A stretch of DNA of 64,000 nucleotides, taken from the NCBI GenBank assembly GCA_001599935.1, contig BCIJ01000013.1, positions 393,469 to 457,468 of the forward strand. The letters are read 5' to 3'. The translations under genes and the position numbers were made by a program. Under the pieces are notes generated by a model. That model had not been told where the DNA came from. It saw only the letters and a list, made by a program, of their open reading frames with translations, and made no database searches. Numbering within the stretch: position 1 is the first letter of the stretch; the number at the start of each line of letters is the position of its first letter. Shown in pieces: positions 1 to 10,892 of this stretch. This DNA is from Holtermannia corniformis (taxonomy: Eukaryota; Basidiomycota; Tremellomycetes; Holtermanniales).

Positions 1-666
1 ACGCGCAACCGTAGAGGGCTACGCCAACGTCGGTGAAGCATATGCCGAAGTCCTGTACGTTCCGATGCGGCGGACGCACGGTCGCTAACGTCGAGATCCC
101 AGGCAATCCCACGTCATCCGCGGCGATCAAGCGTATTTCCCAGTATACGAACCAACACCTGAAGATCTCAAAGCGCGCCTCAAAGCGGCCGAAGGGCCAT
201 CCCTGGCTGATCACTACGATTCGACGAAAGAGGGTATGTCCCCCTCCCCTCGTCCCACTTATGCAATGCTGATGCAGATCGTGATAGTCCGCGCCAAAGC
301 CGCAGGCCAATATCAGTTCTCGCTCGACGAAGCGGAACGCGCAGAACAGATGGCGGCCCTGAAAGCGGCTAGAAAGGAGACAGAGGCCGCCAGAGCCCAA
401 GCTGGCGAACGCAAGGGGATGACGGCCGCTCAGGCGACGGCAAAGCGCAAGGCCGAGGAACGGAGAGCTCTGATCGAGGCAAAGAGGGCAAAGGTGCGTG
501 TCTGCTTCGTGGGAGTGGGCGACTGATGTCTCGGATCTAGCTTTTCGGCGGTCCGGAAGAGCTCGAGAGGATGCGGGAGGAGAAGCGGATGCGAGAGGCC
601 GAACGGTTCCTCCAAGCCGTTGGGGACGAGCTCGCGCAACCCGAGCTGAAGCCATCGGCCGAGTGA
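1..666 (+). CDS. CCDC174-like (DUF4078) protein, 3' end
   Basis: Partial gene entering from the left edge. The spliced frame has about three introns: roughly 33-102, then 234-287, then 494-540, which puts the last exon at 541-666. The central part reads GQYQFSLDEAERAEQMAALK, the signature I associate with the DUF4078/CCDC174 family: a Tyr/Phe-Ser box followed by a long charged helix. It is preceded by a VYEPTPEDLKARL stretch. The C-terminal 40 residues, from LFGGPEELERMREEK, are Lys/Arg/Glu-rich and predicted helical. CCDC174 relatives are nuclear and linked to RNA processing, but nothing here shows a catalytic role. The stop is TGA at 664-666. The family call is from motif recall. The first intron is the least certain part. 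Confidence 0.72.
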
Positions 667-757
667 GACGGTAGTAGTGTACACAAGTGCATAGCATACA
701 CAAAGCTTGACAGCGTCTATACAGTCACTTGCACATGACATCGAGGAATGGGGAGGA

Positions 758-3378
758 TCACCGAGCCGGCGTGGCCGAGCGCGAGTTTGGTGACCACTCT
801 TTGCTGGCGATGAGCAGTGCGAGCCCAGTGATGGCGCCGACGGCAATGGTTGGGATGATAGATGTGACGGCCGTTGGGAGTACACGCCATTGCTCAACCA
901 AACGCGTCGTGTTATTGCCACCGTGACTGCTGCTCCTCTGTGCCAAGGTGGCATAAGGCCAGTACGCATACTGAACTGCGACGGCCGTCACGAGCACACC
1001 GAGCAGGAAAGGCAGGAGCGCCGACAGCCAGTCTTCCAGTACGTACAGTACGTTGCGTGAGTGGCGCTTGTCGAGGATCGAGTCTGATGGCACCGCTCTG
1101 GCCGTGTATGACGCAGGGAGCGGGATCTGGTGGTCTGCAAAGATGGCTTCGGAGCATAGCTTGGAGCCGGCGATTGCAATAGGAACCTGTGCAGACGTGT
1201 CAGGATGGCCCGGCTAAGAGACGATATGAGGCCTCACCCCGGTTCCTGGGTGCGCGCTTGCGCCCACAAAGTACGCGTCCTTGACGGTCGGGTGCCGGAC
1301 TTGCTGCCGGAAAGAGAGCACGTTGAAGAAATCGTGCGTGATGCCGAGGATCGAGCCGTGGCTGAGGTTGAACTTTTCTTTCCCTGAGCCCGGATCAGTC
1401 CACCTATTTATCAAGCGCGGAACCCACAAGTCACTGGCGTGTTGACCTCTTCCCACGTCACCATGTCGCGCAAGCCCGAGATCTGCAGACGCGCCTCCAT
1501 GATCTCAATCACTTGGCTCCGGGCACGCTCGACGAGGGCTGGCCAATCTTGCGAATCGATATCGGGAGTCTTACTACCGTTGCTGAACGTCTTGATCGTG
1601 CTTTCTTTGCCGTCTTTGGAGGGTAGGAGATGACCGACGGGGATGAGGATAACCACTGCGTCCTTACCTTCCGGGGCTGCCGTCGGGTCGCTGCGGCTGA
1701 ATTAGATTTATAGCAAGACAAAGCTGTAAACCTACACCCGCGACGGAACGTTGACGTAGAACGACGGCTCCCGCGGCATCCCCTTGCGCTTGAAGATGTC
1801 GTCGAACGAGCCCTTGTAGTCTTCCGCCTGATGCAGAGCGTCAGTGTACGCAAGCTTCCGAGTGCATGGACAGACCAGGAAGATGTTGTGCGCGTTGAGC
1901 TTTGGCAGCTTGCGATCCATTGCCCAGTAGAACGAGATGGAGGAGCACCTGTACGCTCAATGACTTTCACGATGATACCCGCGGTTACACACGAGTGGGG
2001 TTTGTCAAGTAGCTTCTTTGCGAGAGCAGGATTGAGCAGCTTCTCCGCCTGTGCAGCAGCTTTTTCCAGAGCTGAGGTCGCGGGGGCCTTGTCGTCCTCT
2101 ACCTTGAACAAGTTGTTGTGCGCGTAGACGAGATCGGCATTGACGACGACGAGATCGGCGCTCTTCCATTCGCCAGAAGCAAGCTTGATGCCGGTCGCAC
2201 GATTAGACGTGGGATCCAGAGTGACGTGCGAGACAGGTGAAGACAGCTTTAGCTTGGCGCCGTGCGACTTGCCAATCTCCACGAGCGTGTCGACGACCTA
2301 GCACAAAGTTAGTAGGATCGCTTGGGTGTTGCGCGGAGAGCTAGCCTTGTGGAACCCGCCCTTGGGATACCACTGGTGGGATTAACAACGCATATTCAAC
2401 GAGGAATGGTGTTGACATACGATGCCTTCTGCGGTCTCAGTCCATTGTAGCAGACTTGACTTGTCAGAACGCGACGCGAATCGGGACCGACAAGCTCACG
2501 TATAGGTCCCGGGAGCATCAAAGGGCGAGGAGCCGAGGTACCTGAACGGGATGAGATCGCCCTAGCAAGCAAAGCCAGATTTTTTACTGACATGCTGCCA
2601 AACGAAAATGCACGTCGGATTCTGCAATCCTGTCAACGACTGGTTCTCCTGTTTTCGTCAAGACTGACCTTTCCGTCTTGAAATAACGCTCACAGCGACC
2701 CCACAAGCTGCCAAAGGGGTGCAGAGCGATCGCGTTGAGCAGGAAGGACGGCCGTAACAGTGAGAACAGCGTAGGAAAGTTCTTTGACAACACCAGCGTG
2801 TAGGATAGCGCAGCGTGGCGCGCGGCCTCCCTGGTCAAACTCTTAGTCACCGGTCACTTTCACGATCGTACGACTTACGCCATGAAGCCTTCCAGCCCAG
2901 CAGCTCCATCTGCGCCCTCGAACCTCATGACTTCGTTGGCGAGCTTTGCGCGATCGCTCGAGAGCGTCACCGTCTCGCCATCGTGATAGTGAATCACATA
3001 GTTTGGATCGCACTGGATCAGCTCTAGCTCTTCGTGCAGCGAGCGACCGAGATCATTATATAGTTGATGAAAGAGCGGCGGGAGCAGTAGCAGCGATGGT
3101 CCCTGCGCATTTCAGCGAGGATCGCTACTTGGAGCGCAGCAGACCATTCACCTGATCGAAGCGGTACCCGTCGTGATGGATCAGAGAGCATCGTCCGCCG
3201 GTGAAGTCGTTCTTCTCATAGATCTCGACCTCGAAGCCTGCGTGTGCCAGCCGCGCTGCCGTTGATACACCACCCACGCCTGCACCTGCAAAAGTCCGTG
3301 ATGATCAGCACAGACATTCAATTGGCAGTCAAGCCTACCAACGACGATGGCCTTTTTCTTGCTACCGTTCGCCGTCAT
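758..3378 (-). CDS. crtI: phytoene desaturase (carotenoid biosynthesis)
   Basis: Multi-exon gene for a fungal CrtI/AL-1-type phytoene desaturase, the FAD enzyme that adds double bases of conjugation to phytoene at a membrane. Translation starts at ATG 3378 (MTANGSKKKAIVVG). Splicing (exon 1 3339-3378, exon 2 3152-3285) completes the Rossmann motif VVGAGVGG. It continues into ARLAHAGFEVEIYEKN and FTGGRCSL. Later exons carry MYLGSSPFDAPGTY, GIWYPKGGFHKVVDTL, NADLVYA, SFYVNVPSR and ILIPVGHLLPS. The C-terminal signature NLSHGSILGITHDFFNVLSF is followed by YFVGASAHPGTGV. After the enzyme domain come two hydrophobic segments, likely C-terminal membrane anchors (about 790-1060). Reading-frame changes along the locus are all explained by short introns. 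No other carotenoid gene lies in the window. MDL1 lies 5' of it on the same strand. Confidence 0.93.
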
Positions 3379-3599
3379 CCTCTCCGCTTCCCCTGCCTCT
3401 TCCGTCTGCTTGTTGAATGCGTACAGCGAGCGATGCAAGCGTTGTCGACCGATCGTCATTCTGACGCTCACGTGGTGTTACGGCATGCAAGTGAGGCACT
3501 CGGAGCTGGCGATCAGTCTAGCAGTCGGCAGTTGGAGAGATGCGATGCATACTTGTACAACAATAAAGCATGTAGGCCCAGATGCAAGCACGATACAGC

Positions 3600-6531
3600 T
3601 CAAGCACTCGATCCGCGTGCGGCCACCTTCTCCGCCTCCTCCTCGACTGTCTCTTCCTCGCCCTCGTCCTCCTCCGGCGCCTCGGGCCGTTCTTCGGGTC
3701 CACCGATGCTGGCTTTGGCCAGCTGGCCTTCGACCATCTTCCTAAAACGTCCGCCAGGTTTTGTGATCTACACAGAGGATGAGCTAGTATTCTAACTGGC
3801 GGCTGAAACGCACCAAAGCGTCATAGCTGCCGTCTTCAACCACCTTGCCGCCATCAAGCAGGACTACTCGTCCGGCCTGCGCGATGGACGACAGACGGTG
3901 CGCAATCAGGATAACAGTGATGTCTGACTCGGCAAACAGGGCGTCGAGTGCTGCATTTACCTGGTAGACTGTCAGCCGCGATCAAGCACGATGATCAATG
4001 ACCTACAGCCGTTTCAGACTCCGAGTCGAGCGCGCCTGACCGGACGTCAGCACAAATCAGTGTGTCATTGAGGACACTCACTCGTCGCCTCGTCCATGAG
4101 CAGGACGGAGGGTCGCCCGACTAGAGCACGGGCAATCGCGATCCGCTGTCGTTGACCACCAGACAAAGCCGCTTTGCCCACTATGCGCGTCAGCAATCAC
4201 TCAAGGGAGCAGTCCACATGACAGCACTTACCAACAGTATCGTAGCCCTCTGGCATATTATCGATAAAGTCACAATGGGCAAGCTTGGCAGCGCGGATCA
4301 CATCCTCACGAGTGGTCGTGGCCGGAGCGCCATATGCGATGTTGTAATGAATAGTGCCTCCGAACAGTATCGGGTCCTGCATAGCGTGAGCAATCCTCGT
4401 CCATATGTCTCGATCACATACCTGTGGGACGACACCGATCCGCGCACGCCAAGATTCCGGAACAAAGTCCTTGATATCTTGACCATCGAAAAGCACCTTG
4501 CCCTCTGCGGGGTCATAGAAGCGCAGCAACAAAGCATGGATCGAGCTCTTGCCACTTCCGCTACCACCACTACGTGAAGCGTGTCAGCGATCTTGTGCTC
4601 CGTATATTACACAATGCTTACACCAAAGCAACCCGTTCACCGCGCTCGACCTTGAGATCCAACCCTTGCAAGACTTGTACATCCGGTCGACTGGGGTAGA
4701 AAAAGCGAACGTTTCGAAGCTCAATTATGCCGTTGCGATCCTTTGGCAGGGGTTCACCGATTGCGAGAGGGATAGGCGACGGCATGGCAAGCACTCCTAG
4801 AACGCGCTGCGAGGCTCCGACGCCCTTCATCAGACCCGTAAAGAAACCAGAGAGCGCTGTCATTCGTCAATACGGGGCCTGACAGTTACCCAGTCACATA
4901 CCGTTCAAGCTCCACTCGATCCAGTTCACGTAGATCAGCAAAGACTGCCAGCACATCAGCTTTGACGTGCTACTCCCCGCTACTACGGACCGTCATATCG
5001 CCGACCGAGATCTGGCCTCGAGTCACTAGAACGCCGCCGTACATCAACAGCCCAATCATGCCCAAATCACCCAAAACCTCGTTACCGCCCGTATAGATGC
5101 CGTTTGCGAATGTCTCCTTCTTCTGCAGCTTGAAGACACCGTTGACCTTTTCAGCAAAGTAGCCGCGCTCGAGCGGTTGCGTGTTTGATGCCGAAACTGT
5201 TCGGTGTGCGGAGAGTCGTTCTTCGGCAAGCTGAGCTGGTGTTAGCAATGCCGGTGGGTCTGTCGAGCCCAACCTTGGACATGTTCCCCAATGCCTCTTG
5301 CGTTTTGGCAGATAGCTTGCGGATGTACCTATATGGATTGGCGAAGGTCTTTGGGTGAAGAAAAACAGCTTACCGTCCGTAGAAAAACGAGCCGATGGAG
5401 ATCGGTGGTCTTTCGAAGGATCAGTCTCGTAATCACCGAGCTAGACCGACTTACACGACGAAGAGCATGACCAGGGTCAAAGCCGGGCTAATCAAGTACA
5501 TTGCGCCAACTTGATCAAGGTCAGAATGTCGTCTTTCCCAACCCACGCGACTTACTGCCGACGGCAGCTCCCAACACAGCTTTCAAGCCCTCCCCAAGGT
5601 TCTCGCTCAAGCTTTGGCCGATGATGCTAGTATCTTGACCCAATCGCGATAGGGCATCTCCAACGCCGGTCGATTCGATGTGCGATGGTGGGAGTTGCAG
5701 GAACTTGGAGTAAGTCATGTTCCGTATCCGCTGCACAGTACGTTGACCGGCCAGTCGCAGGCAGATCGAACGCCCAGCATTACAGGCAGCACCGATGAAC
5801 AGTACGACAGCTAGTGCAGCTGTTGCTTGCTCAAGTGGGAGGCCGAATAGTGTTGTCTGGTCTCGTCAGCTGTACACACAGGGAGTGCGCAGGCGACATA
5901 CCGCTACCGAGCCAGGTGAGAAGTAGTCGATGATGCGCCCAATGGTGTACGGTATAGAAAGGTTGACACCGGTGGATACCACAAGCTGAGATGTATCAGG
6001 CTGATTTACTTCATACGTATGGCTGGACTGACGAATGCCACACCGGCCGTGATGAGCTTCCATTGGGGTTTTGCCAGCTTCAGCAGCTCTCGGATGTTTG
6101 CGACATCGGGTGAGGTTACCGCCTCCTTGTGCTTGTGTTTGTGCGAAGAGGCTACAGCTGATGTCGAGTCTGGGCCGATCGCTTGACCTGGCTGGGAAAC
6201 AGCGGACGACGGGGACGGGGGCGGTTTCGGGAGGTCCTCCTTTGCGTCTGTCGACTTCCAGCGCAACTTACCGCTTGATTTTGCAGCAGGTTGCACCCAT
6301 CGTATTCTGCCAGCGTCTCGGAGAATAAGTGAGCCACGGATCGGTGAAGCAACTAATTCTGGTTGTCAGCCGGGTGACCTCATCATCGCCGTTGCACTGA
6401 CCAAAGTGACTATATTGCCTCGCGCGCACTTCCGTCAGGCAAGCAGAACAAGACTGTACGGGCCCTTTCTTCGCTACACCGAGCAAGCTCGGCGTGCCCC
6501 TGGCCAGGCCGGCGCCTCGCGAAACGAACAT
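3600..6531 (-). CDS. MDL1: mitochondrial ABC transporter, Mdl1/ABCB10 type
   Basis: Half-type ABC exporter of the mitochondrial inner membrane. In yeast, Mdl1 exports peptides made by matrix proteolysis. Exon 1 (6402-6531) encodes [20 protein letters not shown], an Arg/Ser/Ala-rich presequence. It joins in frame to exon 2 starting at 6358. The membrane domain includes [20 protein letters not shown] and [14 protein letters not shown] with [20 protein letters not shown]. The nucleotide-binding domain carries Walker [10 protein letters not shown], a Q-loop, signature [15 protein letters not shown], Walker [13 protein letters not shown] and H-loop IAHRLSS, so it should be active. A Glu-rich tail ends at the stop at 3600-3602. 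The start is chosen because it gives a presequence and an open spliced frame. Atm1 was considered, but the membrane-domain wording fits Mdl1/ABCB10 better. Confidence 0.9.
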
Positions 6532-6828
6532 CTTTGACTTTTCTCAGTTCGGATCCGGAGCTCCGCGTGCCCGCTTTGACGGGTACGGGATGCTTGCCGT
6601 CGGCTCGAACTGAACTTGATGGGTCCTTCTGTGCTCCCGTGCGATCTTTTACACTGATCGAAGCTCCCAAGCGGCGTCAACGTCGAGCACTGACAGGGAA
6701 GACGGTCGTCGTAGCACAGACACTGCGTGATCACGTGATCCAACATCGGTGCCGATGTCGGATTTCGTAGCTCAAGCAGCTGATGGATAACCAGCGAACA
6801 GGGATACAGTAGTTGCAAGTTGCCTAGA
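6532..6828. promoter_or_regulatory. divergent promoter between MDL1 and DUS4
   Basis: About 300 bp separate two divergent start codons, so both core promoters must lie here. No ORF is convincing and I see no clear TATA box. The boundaries are simply the two ATGs. Confidence 0.5.
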
Positions 6829-8409
6829 ATGTCTGACGATCCTCGAGATGTCGACCCGCTGGACTGGGAAGATTCGATGTGGTCCGAGCTCCCGGAACCC
6901 GAGGTCCTTTCGCCACAGGTCATGTTGGATGAATTCGAAGTAGTAAATGTCTTGGGTGAGTTGGTCGTCTGCGGCATCAGGCCTATGCTGACCTTCAGCA
7001 CCACTTGTACGATGCTCGAAGCGTGAGCTACTTGTCTGTATATGGCCAGTGGCCGCACTGACTTGTAAAAGTTCCGTTCAGGCACCTGTGCTCGCTGTAC
7101 GAAACGCATGTCAGTCTCAAGGGTATCTATGGAGCGAGTTGTTGATGGAACTTCTTCAAGATTACGCACACGCCTATGACTCTTGCCGAGGAGTTTTCGC
7201 GGTCGGATACGGCTCGCATCTCCGACTTTACAACCTCGAAAAATGAGCGTGGTGTGTTCTGGATGGCACCCAGGTCTCATAAACGGCCTCGATATGCCGA
7301 GCACAATTCGCAGGAAACTTCGGGTATGGTCGATCCTAACTCCGATCGGGCAAGTCCCTCCTCGTCTTTGGCGCCGCACAAGACATACCACCACCCGCCG
7401 CCTCACATCCGGTTGCCGCCCACACTAAAGCCACCAAGTCCCACACACCGTCTTGTTCGAGGCTCGCTCATTGCTCAATTCGCATCACCCAACGCTTCGG
7501 CACTGGCAGACTCTGCCGAGCTGATTGCGCCTTTCGTCGACGGCATGGATATCAATTGTGGTTGTCCGCAAAGCTGGGCGCACAGTTCAGGGATCGGATG
7601 CGCGCTGCTGAGAAAGCCCGAGTTGGTGCGGGATATGGTCAGAGGTGTCAAAGATCGTATGGGATGGGGGTGGCCCGTCAGCATCAAGATCCGAGTCGAT
7701 GACGATCCGAAGTGAGTAATGGTCGTCTTGAGACCTGTCGCTAATGATGCTCTAGATTGACCGATCTGCTGATCAAGACGGCATTACAAGCGCAAATCTC
7801 GCATCTAACTATTCACGGTCGCACAAGACATCAACCGTCGACATACCCTGTCAACTTGCCTTCCATCAAGTTTGCTGTCGAGTGCGCCAATGGCGAGGTA
7901 CCATGCGTGGCGAACGGCGACATGTGGGAATACGAGGATGCGAAGAGGATGCGTGACGCGACCGGTGTCCAGGGCGTGATGGGTGCTAGAGGCCTATTGG
8001 CAAAGTGAGTTATGGCACTTGACGTCGACAAGTGCTGACCGACTTCAGTCCTGCTGTCTTCGCCGGCTACAAGGCGACTCCAAAGCATTGCGTGGAGGTT
8101 CGCAAGACTGCACACACGCTAGACCTGCAGCTGACAGCAACTCAGCAATTCGTCGACTTATCGATGGACTATGGCTTTATCTTCCCCCTTTTGTCAGTGA
8201 CTGTTTTGGAATACCAGCCTCGCGCTGACATACACTGCAGCCACAAACACCTAGGTTACATGCTGGAATCGAGCTTTCAGCGGCCTGAGCGTGTCTTTTT
8301 CAACTCTCTTGCAGGGTATGGCAGTAGCATAGACTTCCTACAAGACCGCGACTACAAGTTTAGCAGTCGGCTAGCGCGGACTGGCCGGATAGGACGGACG
8401 CTGGTGTGA
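6829..8409 (+). CDS. DUS4: tRNA-dihydrouridine synthase, Dus4 type
   Basis: FMN-dependent enzyme that reduces uridine to dihydrouridine in the tRNA D-loop (U20a/U20b for Dus4). The start is ATG 6829 (MSDDPRDVDPLDWEDS), followed by several short introns. The spliced protein shows FRHLCSLYETHV, then PMTLAEEFSRSDTARISDFT, then SLIAQFASPNASALADSAEL. The family motif DINCGCPQSWA contains the catalytic Cys, followed by GIGCALLRKPELV. Next come VSIKIRVDDDPKLTDLL and the His-containing TIHGRTRHQPSTYPVNLP. FMN-phosphate binding residues follow (VPCVANGDMWEYEDA, GVQGVMGARGLLANPAVFAG). The C-terminal third is helical, as usual, and ends GRIGRTLV with TGA at 8407-8409. DINCGCPQ and the overall length separate it from Dus1-3. 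The gene stands alone, followed by UTP11 in the same direction. Confidence 0.9.
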
Positions 8410-8601
8410 TATCTCCCTAAAAATGGATGGCGCTCAAGCGTGTTACCCATACCTCGCCGTCAGCGTTCAAGTGACGCGCTGACGATACCCCCGAATGCCA
8501 CTTTGGCCACTTTGTAAAATAACGATCCGCGGATGCGCCCAACTCACAGAATTCGTGTCCACCTGCAACCCTCTTGTCTATCACGACAGCAAGCAAGCAA
8601 T

Positions 8602-9947
8602 ATGGCTCTCAGAAGTGCGCGGAGTACCTTGAGAGTACCAGATTCCGAGGCTGATCTGTAATGCAGACTCTTTGATCCGACGCAACCACAAGGAACGTTC
8701 GCAACCGGCGAACCGAGCTCGGCTCGGCCTCCTGGAGAAGCACAAGGACTATGTCCACCGTGCGCGTGATTACAAGTCCAAGAAGGACAGGATCAGGAAG
8801 CTGCGCGAGAAGGCAGCGTTCAAAAACAAGGATGAATTCTACTGGGGCATGATCAAAAGCCGAACCAAGGTCAGTCAGTCGGTGGCAAACTCTGCATGGA
8901 CTGATACAATTGATACTATAGGAAGGCGTGCATATCCAGTCTAGAGGGAACGAGGCTCTGCGAAACGACTTTGTGCGATTACTCAAGACGCAAGACGCCA
9001 ACTATGTGCGGACGCAAATCGCGCAAGACGAGGCGGTGAGCTTCGATGTGAGACTTTGCGAACCGTAAATTGCTCACACTGTACAGCGCATTCTCCGGTT
9101 GAAGGCGCAACTGCAGTCGCTTGCCGATCTGATACCATCTGCCTCGCTGCCGTCTGCGGCCAAGACGACCGAGGACGAGGACGAGGAGCTCGATGGAATG
9201 GACGATCTGGGCTTTGATGACCTCGATGGCTTTAGCGATGACGCTGGGGACGACGGCGAGGGTCAAGAGGAGTTGGAGAGGCTTCAGGCTGCGGGGGTTT
9301 TCATGGAGAGCGTTGAAAACACCAAGAGCAAGGCGAAGAAAAGCAAGCATGTGCCTTCGAGCGGGCATGTGGTCTTTGCCGAAACGAGGGATGATTGTGA
9401 GTTACACTAGGTATAACCGGTCGTTCCGCATCTGATACGCCGCTCAGTGGAGAATTACGATCCTCGAGCTGCATCCTCGATTGCATCGACTTCGAAACCT
9501 GCAATCCAAGACGAGGATGTCGTAGACCTCGGCTGGGTGACCCCGGGATCGTCAAAGGCCAAAGGCAAGGGGAAGAAGCAAGCTGCCTCCACTCCGGTGG
9601 TCGAGGCTTTGGATGATGCTGCGCGAGGGAAGGAAGCCAAGGTGTGTTCACTGGCAGTTTACACCGACCAGAGCTCATTGCCGCAGAAACACCGCTCGGC
9701 CCTTCTGGAGGCACTGATCTCACGACAAGAGCGTGTGCGCCAGCTCAAAGAAGCGCTTGCGCAGATGGAGCAGCAAAAGATCCTCATGGGTAAGGGTAGT
9801 GCAATCAAGAAGCGCGAGGCCGAGAAGATTGTGACCGGTGGGATCGCAGATGAAGATCGCGAGGGAGGGTTCGAAGTGGATCGGGGCGATGAGAAGGTCG
9901 AGTGGAAGCAAAAGGTATTCAAGTTTCGTGCAGAGCGCCGCAAGTAG
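8602..9947 (+). CDS. UTP11: U3 snoRNP / small-subunit processome protein Utp11
   Basis: Nucleolar protein required for 18S rRNA maturation. Exon 1 is only 13 nt (8602-8614, ATGGCTCTCAGAA). It splices to give MALRNSLIRRNHKERSQPAN, the conserved Utp11 N-terminus, which fixes the start. The rest carries RARLGLLEKHKDYVHRARDY, KNKDEFYWGMIKSRTKEGVH and NDFVRLLKTQDANYVRTQIA. An acidic insert (EDEDEELDGMDDLGFDDLDG) and Lys-rich linkers follow, then a helical tail RQERVRQLKEALAQMEQQK ending KWQ/FRAERRK-like with stop TAG at 9945-9947. The acidic and Ser-rich central part is longer than in yeast Utp11. At least five introns are present. Confidence 0.93.
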
Positions 9948-10222
9948 GGCGCTCTGCGATATCTGTACGCAATGTATGGTTCATCCAAAATCATCATATT
10001 TGCAAGCAATGAGATCAATGCGTTGTTGAACCACACCATGCCGGCTCAGAGAACTGATCTCGAGTCCGTCGCTGGACGTCCATAGCCTTTCACGGCACAC
10101 CAATGCAAATACAAAAGCGTGCAGAGACCAAGCGCTTGGCTCTCATTTTAGTTGGGGGCAATGGATCTTCGGTGCACCTTGCCAGTCTCCTTGCAAGCTC
10201 GCCAGCGAGGTGCATCGACACA

Positions 10223-10735
10223 TCAAGAACGACAAGGCACCGCCTCCTCTTTGAGCAGCAGTCCGCCCGGAGGCGCGGTAATCGTCTCGCTCGCCTTTCT
10301 CCCAAGCCGTTGCTCGACTTCACCCAGTCGTAGTCCCGAGATCCAAGGCGGTGCGCGTGCGGCCGAGACGGATGTTGTCGAGGTCGGTGTACCGTCCGAT
10401 ACCGTCGATGAGCGCGAGCGGGACTCTTGCGCCGAGGCGGTAGCAGTGGGAGCAGGAAAAGAGAGCGAGTTGGTGCGTGTCTTTATAGGAGGGAGCGCGA
10501 CGGATTGGGGTCGTGTAGGGAGATGGTGCTTTGGAGCACCGCGAGCTAGATAGGGGTGGTTAGCCGTGAAGCCGTACATGGGTGATGCACTCACGAGGGG
10601 TAGGGATGTCAGAGGGTAGTAATGACAGACGGGTTGGTGGCGACCTGCGCGGCATGATGAAGTCTGATGATCGTTGTGAATGCTCAACATGCTCCTAAGC
10701 ACACTAGTAGATGACACGGCAGCAGAGTTCAGCAA
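10223..10735 (-). CDS. possible Ser/Pro-rich protein, unknown function
   Basis: An open frame ends at 10223 and could start at one of several ATGs (MLSIHND, or MYGFTAN further in). It reads as low-complexity Ser/Thr/Pro sequence (PTRPQSVALPPIKTRTNSLS, SSTVSDGTPTSTTSVS), then a more ordered tail, GLRLGEVEQRLGRKASETIT. There is no recognised domain. A GTGAGT...CTATCTAG segment inside could be an intron that shifts the frame, so the gene model is unsettled. The surrounding 9948-10222 and 10736-10892 show nothing else. Confidence 0.35.
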   Translation of the reverse strand: MLNSAAVSSTSVLRSMLSIHNDHQTSSCRAGRHQPVCHYYPLTSLPLVSASPMYGFTANHPYLARGAPKHHLPTRPQSVALPPIKTRTNSLSFPAPTATASAQESRSRSSTVSDGTPTSTTSVSAARAPPWISGLRLGEVEQRLGRKASETITAPPGGLLLKEEAVPCRS

Positions 10736-10892
10736 GGCTCACAGACGGATCGGCGCTTGGTGTTTCAAGTCTGTGCGAGATAGTGTTTCGTCTCACGTCG
10801 CATGTCGCTGTGCTAGCCAGTCATCTAGAGCAAGGTTGACACTGTACAATTCGATACATACACAACATATGCTATACAAATCCGCTTTCACC

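Noticed and set aside
1509..2282. Separate gene in the frame ending in an Arg/Ser-rich tail
   Set aside because: Only its first part is coding. The rest is the phytoene desaturase locus read through introns in the wrong frame.
3518..3703. Arg-rich minus-strand frame near the MDL1 end
   Set aside because: Off-frame reading of the acidic MDL1 tail (poly-Glu codons read as Arg).
3378..6531. Frameshift mutations in phytoene desaturase, MDL1 and others
   Set aside because: Every frame change coincides with GT...AG introns of about 50 nt, so the genes are intact.
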